Positions 1 through 4,175 of a stretch of 6,273 nt of DNA are shown here, piece after piece (position 1 is the first letter of the stretch; each line of letters begins with the position of its first letter). This DNA comes from Acidobacteriota bacterium (GTDB lineage Bacteria > Acidobacteriota > Blastocatellia > Pyrinomonadales > Pyrinomonadaceae), in assembly GCA_029777145.1 (NCBI GenBank), contig JAKOSS010000031.1:1-6273 (forward strand), in the 5' to 3' direction. A program made the position numbers and the translations under genes. The notes under the pieces are model-generated. The model saw only the letters and a list, made by a program, of their open reading frames with translations, was not told where the DNA came from and ran no database searches.

Positions 1-16
1 AGTCGAGATTTTTCAT
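1..16 (-). CDS. xdhB: Probable start of xdhB (xanthine dehydrogenase large subunit), truncated by the window edge
   Basis: Only the first five codons are in the window. Read on the minus strand from position 16 they give ATG and the peptide MKNLD. As I recall, XdhB proteins from two-subunit xanthine dehydrogenases often begin with MKN(I/L)D just before the HVRGES motif. A large subunit is also expected immediately downstream of xdhA. No Shine-Dalgarno is visible, because the bases upstream of the ATG belong to an AGTAGTCAGTAGG-type repeat. The call depends mainly on gene order plus five residues, so it is tentative; the next 60 bases to the left would settle it. Confidence 0.4.
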
Positions 17-20
17 CGTA

Positions 21-51
21 AGTAGTCAGTAGGCGGTAGAAGGTAGACAGT
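21..51. repeat. AGTAG/GGTAGA-type low-complexity repeat
   Basis: A run of short degenerate words (AGTAGTCAGTAGG, GGTAGA, AGGTAGACAGT) lies directly upstream of the presumed xdhB start. Similar words recur just upstream of the xdhA start (1589-1603, AGTAGACAGTAGACG) and, as complement, at 1629-1640. It is therefore a dispersed family rather than a one-off sequence. No coding content is seen. Confidence 0.7.
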
Positions 52-52
52 G

Positions 53-92
53 GATTTGCGATTTTCGATTTGCAATTTGCAATCGCGCAAAA
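53..92. repeat. GATTTGCGATTTGC-family repeat
   Basis: Degenerate tandem words of the form GATTTGCGATTTTCGATTTG, followed by CAATTTGCAATCGCG. The same family forms the inverted repeat at 2747-2831. A diverged relative (GGATTGGGGATTTCGG, GGATTGCGGATTTT) occurs inside xdhA. It is noncoding here and lies in the xdhA-xdhB spacer. Confidence 0.75.
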
Positions 93-105
93 TCAGACTC
101 GGCAT

Positions 106-155
106 CACTGCTCACTGCTCACTGCTCACTGCTCACTGCTCACTGCTCACTGCTC
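106..155. repeat. Tandem heptamer array, (CACTGCT) about 7 copies
   Basis: Fifty bases consist of an essentially perfect 7-bp tandem repeat, CACTGCT on the plus strand (AGCAGTG on the minus strand). The same heptamer appears in shorter, less perfect runs at 1828-1857, 1930-1948, 2030-2057, 2119-2169 and 2232-2280. It sits 3' of xdhA, between its stop codon and the probable xdhB start. Confidence 0.95.
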
Positions 156-156
156 G

Positions 157-175
157 CCGCCTAAAGGCGGAACTC
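157..175. repeat. Small palindrome CCGCCTAAAGGCGG overlapping the xdhA stop codon
   Basis: CCGCCT-AA-AGGCGG at 157-170 is a perfect 6-bp inverted repeat with a 2-nt centre, followed by AACTCC. On the minus strand it reads GGAGTT then CCGCCTTTAGGCGG. The TAG stop codon of xdhA (161-163) lies inside it. No U-run follows, so it does not look like a classical intrinsic terminator. I believe this is a dispersed palindromic repeat that has supplied the end of the gene, but only one copy is present in the window. Confidence 0.6.
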
Positions 176-1579
176 CAAACTATGCGCCCGGAAAAGTTGT
201 CGGGCCAAAAGCCGTTTGTACTCGGCCGAACCGCGGACGTCCGAGATCGGAGCGATCTCGTCCTGGATCAGATTCTCGGCCGCTGCAAATGTCTCGGCGT
301 CGAATTTCTTTCCAGTCAGAAAATCGGATGTTCTCCGCAGAAGCAACGGGGTCGGCGCGACGCCGCCCATCGAAACGCGCGCGCGTTCGATCATGCCGTC
401 CGCAACCTTCAGCGCGATCGCCGTGTTCACCGATGCGATGTCGAGATAAGTCCGCTTCGAGACTTTTTCGAAATTGAAATGCGTGAAATTCTTATCGAAC
501 GTGATCTTCGAGACTATCTCGGATTCGCGTTTGTCGAGTTTCTTGTAACCTAAATAAAAATCTGAAAGCCGGATCGTCCGCGTTCCGAATTCCGTATGTT
601 CAATTTCCAGATCGCGCATCTCAAGCTGAGCATCGAGCGCCAGGAACCACGCCGTCATGTCGCCGATGGGCGACGCGTTGACGAAGTTGCCGGCGAGCGT
701 CGCCATGTTCCGGATCGGCGTCGACGACACGAGTTTCAAATGCTTGTAGAGGTCCGGAAACAGCCGTTTGAAGACCTCGGATTCGAGAAGATCAGTGACG
801 ACGACCGACGGTCCAAGTTCGACGCTGTCCTCGGTTTCGCGGACGAACCGCAACGACGGATCGTCGAACAAACTCACGGCTCCCGCGTGAACCATCTCTT
901 CGTGCTTCTGGACGTAAAGATCGGTGCCACCGGCAACCCATTTCGGATTGGGGATTTCGGATTGCGGATTTTCGTTCTGCGAGTTGATCTGATCGTTTTG
1001 AAGTGTCTTTAGACGGTCCTTGATTGTGATAAAATACGCTGGAACGATCCCGCTTTCGATTGCGGCGTTCATATTCACCTCGAAATCCGCAATCCTAAAT
1101 CCCAATTCCGCAATTGCCGATGCTGCTCTTTCGATCGACTTGTAACCCGTGCATCGGCAGATATTTCCGTCGATCGCGGACACGGCGGATTCGCATGTTT
1201 TGTCGCCCGTGCCGACGCAGAATCCGGTCAGCGACATGACAAACCCGACAGTGCAAAATCCGCATTGCGTCCCCGATTCATCGACGAGCGCTTCCTGAAC
1301 GGGTGTCAGCGATCCGTCCTTCGGATTGATGCCTTCGATCGTGACGATGTGTTTTCCGGCGGCGTTCGCGAGCGGCATCAGGCAGGATGTCATCGATCGA
1401 TAACGGACGGCGTCGCCGACGAGTTCGCCGACCAGCACCGTGCAAGCTCCGCAATCACCTTCGCGGCAGCCGATCTTCGTGCCCTTCAGATTCTTGTAAT
1501 AGCGCACGAAATCCAGCACCGTCACGCCCGCCGGCATTTCGGTCTCGATGGTCTGATTGTTAAGGATGAAGGTGATCAT
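161..1579 (-). CDS. xdhA: Xanthine dehydrogenase small subunit (2Fe-2S and FAD domains)
   Basis: XdhA carries electrons from the molybdopterin subunit through two [2Fe-2S] clusters to FAD during oxidation of hypoxanthine or xanthine to urate. Numbered from the ATG at 1579 (472 aa), the plant-ferredoxin-like cluster ligands are Cys38, Cys43, Cys46 and Cys66 (GCREGDCGAC). The second cluster uses Cys106, Cys109, Cys141 and Cys143 (QCGFC, ICRC). The FAD domain follows, with VAGGTDLYV (about 215-223) and TPIRNMATLAGNFVNASPIG (about 287-306), then a CO-dehydrogenase-flavoprotein C-terminal domain to about 466. Length and domain order match two-subunit bacterial enzymes. A TTG start nine codons upstream is possible but would add residues encoded by repeat DNA, so I prefer the ATG; the Shine-Dalgarno is weak (AAAGAG, too close). 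Two segments of the interdomain linker (159-168 and 199-214) and the last residues (EFRL) look repeat-derived. Confidence 0.93.
   Translation of the reverse strand: MITFILNNQTIETEMPAGVTVLDFVRYYKNLKGTKIGCREGDCGACTVLVGELVGDAVRYRSMTSCLMPLANAAGKHIVTIEGINPKDGSLTPVQEALVDESGTQCGFCTVGFVMSLTGFCVGTGDKTCESAVSAIDGNICRCTGYKSIERAASAIAELGFRIADFEVNMNAAIESGIVPAYFITIKDRLKTLQNDQINSQNENPQSEIPNPKWVAGGTDLYVQKHEEMVHAGAVSLFDDPSLRFVRETEDSVELGPSVVVTDLLESEVFKRLFPDLYKHLKLVSSTPIRNMATLAGNFVNASPIGDMTAWFLALDAQLEMRDLEIEHTEFGTRTIRLSDFYLGYKKLDKRESEIVSKITFDKNFTHFNFEKVSKRTYLDIASVNTAIALKVADGMIERARVSMGGVAPTPLLLRRTSDFLTGKKFDAETFAAAENLIQDEIAPISDVRGSAEYKRLLARQLFRAHSLEFRL
937..983. repeat. GATTTGCGATT-like repeat inside xdhA, distal linker copy
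   Basis: The plus strand contains CGGATTGGGGATTTCGG then ATTGCGGATTTTCG, the same style of tandem word as in the intergenic repeats. It encodes about 16 residues of XdhA on the minus strand (NSQNENPQSEIPNPKW), a low-complexity Asn/Gln/Pro/Ser-rich stretch just before the FAD-domain motif VAGGTDL. Peptides of the type QSEIPNPK are what this repeat gives when translated in one frame. The reading frame is intact. Confidence 0.65.
1082..1116. repeat. GATTTGCGATT-like repeat inside xdhA, proximal linker copy
   Basis: The plus strand reads AAATCCGCAATCCTAAATCC then CAATTCCGCAATTG, which is the complementary orientation of the 937-983 copy. On the minus strand it encodes LGFRIADFEV, directly after the ferredoxin-type domain (CRCTGYKSIERAASAIAE). 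The two copies are in opposite orientation. They flank a stretch that looks native (NMNAAIESGIVPAYFITIK), so these appear to be two separate in-frame insertions. Confidence 0.6.
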
Positions 1580-1588
1580 GCTCTTTGA

Positions 1589-1640
1589 GTAGACAGTAGA
1601 CGGCAAAAGGAGTCGGAATATGAGTCGTTACTGCCTACTG
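1589..1640. repeat. AGTAGACAGTAGACG repeat and its complement upstream of xdhA
   Basis: AGTAGACAGTAGACG starts 9 nt outside the xdhA ATG, and a complementary-type word (TTACTGCCTACTGG) follows at 1628-1641. This places low-complexity repeat where the ribosome binding site and 5' leader of xdhA should be. It explains why an upstream TTG remains in frame. No convincing promoter is seen. Confidence 0.6.
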
Positions 1641-1649
1641 GCTCCCGTC

Positions 1650-1725
1650 TATCAGCTAACACCTATCAACTTTCAGCTACTCCGAAAATCCGAAATAGCT
1701 GATAACTGAGAGCGAAAAGCTGATA
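1650..1725. repeat. Imperfect inverted repeat (long hairpin) within array unit 1
   Basis: The left arm at 1650-1679 starts TATCAGCTAACACC and ends TTTCAGCTA. The right arm at 1696-1725 starts TAGCTGATAAC and ends AAAGCTGATA. The arms are 30 bases each; by hand alignment about 21 of 30 positions pair, with perfect ends of 7 and 8 bp, around a 16-base loop (CTCCGAAAATCCGAAA). The same full structure recurs in unit 2 (1747-1822) and, with changes, around unit 4. Units 3, 5 and 6 keep the right arm and the CAGCTA/TAGCTG inner pair but have lost most of the left arm. The structure could act in RNA or as DNA; no pairing energy was calculated. Confidence 0.7.
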
Positions 1726-2118
1726 ACGAAGTTCACTGCTCCCGTCTATCAGCTAACACCTATCAACTTTCAGCTACTCCGAAAATCCGAAATAGCTGAT
1801 AACTGATAGCGAAAAGCTGATAACGAAATTCACTGCTCACGGCTTACTGCTACTGCCTTTCAGCTACTCCGAAAATCCGCAATAGCTGATAACTGATAGC
1901 GAAAAGCTGATAACGAAATTCACAGCCCACGGCTCACTGCTTACTGCCTTTCAGCTAACACCTATCACCTTTCAGCTACTCCGAAAATCCGTAATAGCTG
2001 ATAACTGAGAGCGAAAAGCTGAACGAAATTCACTGCTCACGGCTTACTGCTACTGCCTTTCAGCTACTCTGAAAATCCGAAATAGCTGATAAGTGATAGC
2101 GAAAAGCTGATAACGAAG

Positions 2119-2169
2119 TTCACTGCTCACTGCTCACGGCTTACTGCCCACTGCTCACTGCTCACTGCC
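2119..2169. repeat. CTCACTG heptamer run between core copies five and six
   Basis: A degenerate tandem of TGCTCAC/CTGCTCA words, including variants such as TGCTCACGGCTTACTGCCCA. It belongs to the same family as the perfect array at 106-155 and shows that the heptamer and the 66-bp core are interleaved. Confidence 0.85.
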
Positions 2170-2231
2170 TTTCAGCTACTCCGAAAATCCGCAATAGCTG
2201 ATAAGTGATAGCGAAAAGCTGATAACGAAAT

Positions 2232-2280
2232 TCACCGCTCACTGCTCACTGCTCACGGCTCACTGCTCACTGCTCACTAC
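2232..2280. repeat. CTCACTG heptamer run abutting the ydcZ-like stop codon
   Basis: Roughly seven heptamers, mostly CTCACTG with one CTCACGG variant, end at 2278-2280, immediately next to the stop codon of the membrane protein gene at 2281-2283. No native 3' spacer of that gene remains between coding sequence and repeat. Confidence 0.85.
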
Positions 2281-2739
2281 CTAATATTTCCTGATCAGAA
2301 CCACGCCGATCGTGATCAGTGCGGCGCCGAGCGCTCGCGGCCAGCTGATCGGTCTGACGTCGACACCGAGCCAGCCGAAATGGTCGATCACCAGTGTGAT
2401 CAGCATCTGTCCGGCAATAATCAGCGAGAACGTCAGCGCGACGCCGATGCGCGGCACGAGGATCACGGCCGATGCGACAAAGAACGCTCCCAAAACTCCG
2501 CCGAGCCAAGCCACGACCGGCGCGTTCTTGGCATTCGTCAGGTTGCCCAGCGGAATGCCCGTCGCGACGATGTAAAGAAACAACGCGACTGTTCCGACCG
2601 CGAAGGAAATGAACGCCGAAAGGATCGGGCTTTCGACATAGCCGGCGAGTTTGTTGTTGATCGCCGCCTGCGTCGGCATCATCATCCCCGCCGCGATCGC
2701 AAGGAAGATGAACCAGTAATTTTGTAGGAAAGAAACCAT
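2281..2739 (-). CDS. YdcZ/DUF606-type small membrane protein (DMT-superfamily-like transporter)
   Basis: The 152-aa product is almost entirely hydrophobic and looks like a YdcZ (DUF606) protein, a small integral membrane family related to drug/metabolite transporters and usually about 140-150 aa. About five membrane segments are visible: roughly 8-27, 36-60, 74-95, 98-118 and 134-150. Typical features are an early MMPTQAAINNKLAGY segment, GGVLGAFFVASAVILVPRIG and a C-terminal GAALITIGVVLI. The start is the ATG at 2739, opening with MVSFLQNYWFIF; the frame stays open upstream, but only through repeat DNA, and no good Shine-Dalgarno is present. Substrate is unknown. Its place between guanine deaminase and xanthine dehydrogenase genes allows a purine-related role, but that is only an inference from position. 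The gene is flanked on both sides by repeats. Confidence 0.85.
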   Translation of the reverse strand: MVSFLQNYWFIFLAIAAGMMMPTQAAINNKLAGYVESPILSAFISFAVGTVALFLYIVATGIPLGNLTNAKNAPVVAWLGGVLGAFFVASAVILVPRIGVALTFSLIIAGQMLITLVIDHFGWLGVDVRPISWPRALGAALITIGVVLIRKY

Positions 2740-2746
2740 CTCGGCA

Positions 2747-2831
2747 TTTGCAATTTGCGATTGCCGATTTGCGATTGACGGCCAATGCGCATCATGGACA
2801 AATCGCAAATCGCAATTCGAAAATCGCAAAT
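2747..2831. repeat. Large imperfect inverted repeat of GATTTGCGATT words between guaD and the ydcZ-like gene
   Basis: The left arm (about 2747-2778) is made of TTTGCAATTTGCGATTGCCG and GATTTGCGATTG. The right arm (about 2800-2831) is AAATCGCAAATCGCAATTCG followed by AAAATCGCAAAT, close to the reverse complement of the left. A loop of about 20 bases includes GCCAATGCGCATCATGG. In RNA this would fold into a long AU-rich hairpin. It begins 3 nt after the guaD stop codon and ends 7 nt before the ydcZ-like start, so it fills the whole spacer and could affect termination, message stability or translation of the next gene. Confidence 0.85.
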
Positions 2832-2834
2832 ATT

Positions 2835-3311
2835 TCAGTACTCGATCTTGTCCGGTTTCGCGATCCAGTTCCTGAAGACTTCGAGGCCTTCGTCGCGGAG
2901 AAACGTTGCGGTCGGGATCCGGCGAGATCCAAATGGCATCGCGATCTCCTCGTAGATCATGTCGTCGTCGAATCCCGCGTCCTTCGCATCCTCGCGCGTG
3001 CAGGCGAAGAACACCTGCGCCGGCCGGGACCAGTAAATGGCCCCGAGGCACATCGGACACGGTTCGCAACTCGCATAGATGACGCAGCCATCGAGCTGAA
3101 AGTCGTTCAGTTCGCGGCATGCATTGCGGATCGCGACGACTTCGGCGTGAGCCGTCGGATCGTTGGTCGAGGTCACCTGATTGCACCCCTCGCCGATCAC
3201 CTTGCCGTCCTTGACGACGATTGCGCCGAACGGACCGCCGTTGTTGCCGTCGATCCCGTTCTGCGCGAGTTCGATCGCGCGGCGCATAAATTCTTCGTGA
3301 TGTTCTTCCAT
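2835..3311 (-). CDS. guaD: Guanine deaminase (GuaD type, cytidine-deaminase fold)
   Basis: This enzyme hydrolyses guanine to xanthine plus ammonia in the cytosol. The 158-aa product has the zinc and catalytic signatures of the cytidine-deaminase superfamily: TAHAE with zinc ligand His55 and proton-shuttling Glu57, and CEPCPMCLGAIYW with zinc ligands Cys85 and Cys88. It resembles Bacillus subtilis GuaD closely: GGPFGAIVVKDG near the N-terminus, NDPTAHAEV, AGFDDDMIYEEI, and a C-terminal tail of about 20 residues ending KIEY. That tail and the FDDD motif favour guanine deaminase over tRNA adenosine deaminase TadA or cytosine deaminase. The ATG at 3311 is preferred over the TTG one codon upstream, because AAAGG lies 5 nt before it. 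It follows the cyclotransferase gene by 30 nt and supplies the substrate of the xanthine dehydrogenase encoded downstream. Confidence 0.93.
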   Translation of the reverse strand: MEEHHEEFMRRAIELAQNGIDGNNGGPFGAIVVKDGKVIGEGCNQVTSTNDPTAHAEVVAIRNACRELNDFQLDGCVIYASCEPCPMCLGAIYWSRPAQVFFACTREDAKDAGFDDDMIYEEIAMPFGSRRIPTATFLRDEGLEVFRNWIAKPDKIEY

Positions 3312-3316
3312 CAAAA

Positions 3317-3321
3317 CCTTT
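3317..3321 (-). promoter_or_regulatory. Ribosome binding site of guaD
   Basis: The minus strand reads AAAAAGGTTTTGATG. AAAGG lies 5 nt from the ATG at 3311, which supports that start rather than the overlapping in-frame TTG. Confidence 0.6.
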
Positions 3322-3341
3322 TTGCCGGAATCAACCCAATT

Positions 3342-4163
3342 TCACTTCGCTTTCAGTTTGATCTCGAAAAGCTTTTTCCAGCGCTTGCCGGTGACGAAGA
3401 TACGGTCGGTCGCAGGGTCGTATGCGATGCCGTTCAAAACGTTTTCAGAGTCGTCATTAACATCGCCCGGCGAGATCCCGCCAAGGTCGATCCAACCGAG
3501 CAGCGTGCCGTTGCTCGGATCGATCCGCGCGATGTAGTTGGGCTTTCCGACGTCCTCGGAATGCCAGATGTTCGCCCAGATCTCGCCCTTGATGTATTCA
3601 AGTTCGTTCAATTTATAGATCGGCCGGCCGTTGTCGTCTTTGACGACGATCGTTCTTACCGTGTCGAACGTTTCGGGATCGACGAACCGGATGACGTGCG
3701 TTCCGTCGCTCATGATCAGATGCTTGTCGTCGTTCGTCAGTCCCCAGCCTTCGCCGTTGTATTTCAGCTCTTTGAGGAGCTTGAAGTTCATGTCGTAAAC
3801 GAAGGCAGTCTTTTCGCGCCAGGTTATCTGGTACAGCTTGTCGTTGAAGATCGTCAGCCCCTCGGCGAAATATTCGCGAGGAACGTCATACTTCTGCAGA
3901 GTCTTGCCGGTTTCGATCTCGACCTTGCGCAACATCGATTCGTCATATTCGCCGTCGCTTTCGTAAAGCACGCCGTCGCGGAAAACGAGTCCTTGCGTAA
4001 ATGCCTTCGGATCGTGCGGGTAGGTCTTGACGATCTCGTACGTGTACACGGGAACCGGCGTCTTGTCAGATTTCGGAGCTACGTTGGCGACGTTCTTGTT
4101 GGCCGGCGAGCCGTTGCAGCCGATGATTGCGGCGAGCGAAACAAACAAAATGAATAGGCGCAT
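3342..4163 (-). CDS. Glutaminyl-peptide cyclotransferase, lipoprotein, plant/bacterial beta-propeller type
   Basis: The family converts N-terminal glutamine of peptides and proteins into pyroglutamate. The 273-aa product begins with a lipoprotein signal peptide: MRLFILFVSLAAIIGC, a hydrophobic core and lipobox ending at Cys16. Asn at +2 is compatible with outer-membrane sorting. After a low-complexity linker (about 17-38) comes a beta-propeller with the family landmarks FTQGLVF (55-61), YESDGEYDES (67-76), YFAEGLT (98-104), GEGWGLT (137-143), SDGT (152-155), LNELEY (185-190) with WANIW after it, NGIAYDP (244-250) and FVTGKRW (256-262). Glu68 probably corresponds to the catalytic glutamate of papaya latex cyclase; this is from memory. 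The ATG at 4163 has ATAAGG 6 nt upstream. It starts 8 nt after the Dsb-like gene, suggesting co-transcription and a shared role in maturing exported proteins. Confidence 0.92.
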   Translation of the reverse strand: MRLFILFVSLAAIIGCNGSPANKNVANVAPKSDKTPVPVYTYEIVKTYPHDPKAFTQGLVFRDGVLYESDGEYDESMLRKVEIETGKTLQKYDVPREYFAEGLTIFNDKLYQITWREKTAFVYDMNFKLLKELKYNGEGWGLTNDDKHLIMSDGTHVIRFVDPETFDTVRTIVVKDDNGRPIYKLNELEYIKGEIWANIWHSEDVGKPNYIARIDPSNGTLLGWIDLGGISPGDVNDDSENVLNGIAYDPATDRIFVTGKRWKKLFEIKLKAK

Positions 4164-4169
4164 ATGAAA

Positions 4170-4175
4170 CCTTAT
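4170..4175 (-). promoter_or_regulatory. Ribosome binding site of the cyclotransferase gene
   Basis: The minus strand reads ATAAGGTTTCATATG. AAGG lies 6 nt before the ATG at 4163, inside the 8-nt gap and the last codons of the preceding gene, consistent with translational coupling. Confidence 0.6.

Larger units (their letters stand above)
1641..2235. repeat. Composite tandem array with six copies of a 66-bp core
   Basis: The core runs from TTTCAGCTACTCCGAAAATC to AACGAANTTCAC. It occurs at 1671-1736, 1768-1833, 1858-1923, 1970-2033, 2058-2123 and 2170-2235, all in the same orientation. Copies differ at only a few positions: one base after AATCCG (A, A, C, T, A, C), GAGAG/GATAG, AACTGA/AAGTGA, GAAG/GAAA, one CTCC-to-CTCT change in copy five, and a 2-bp deletion in copy four. 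Copies one and two belong to a 97-bp tandem duplication (1641-1737 and 1738-1834, two mismatches by my comparison). Between later copies lie runs of CTCACTG-type heptamers and, before copy four, a second left-arm segment. No open frame resembling a protein is conserved through it. Confidence 0.93.

Noticed and set aside
157..170. Intrinsic transcription terminator after xdhA
   Set aside because: The stem is only 6 bp with a 2-base centre and no U-run follows on the minus strand. The probable xdhB lies just beyond.
596..1012. Plus-strand open frames within xdhA and the Dsb-like gene (for example 596-1012, 5096-5539)
   Set aside because: They lie fully inside well-supported genes on the other strand, and their translations show no domain.
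1580..1606. TTG start adding nine residues to XdhA
   Set aside because: The added residues come from the AGTAGACAGTAGACG repeat. The ATG at 1579 begins the ferredoxin-type domain at the usual distance.
1641..2235. CRISPR array
   Set aside because: Copies are 66 bp, the spacers are themselves repeats of other families, spacing is irregular, and no cas gene is present.
2281..3186. A longer, 301-codon version of the ydcZ-like gene
   Set aside because: The extra N-terminal part is repeat DNA and an out-of-frame reading of guaD. The homologous, membrane-like part starts at the ATG at 2739.
2748..4157. A 469-codon open frame on the plus strand
   Set aside because: It runs antisense to guaD and the cyclotransferase gene, both clearly recognisable, and begins inside repeat DNA. 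Its translation is charged and low in pattern, with no family motif. It is a shadow frame from GC-rich codon use.
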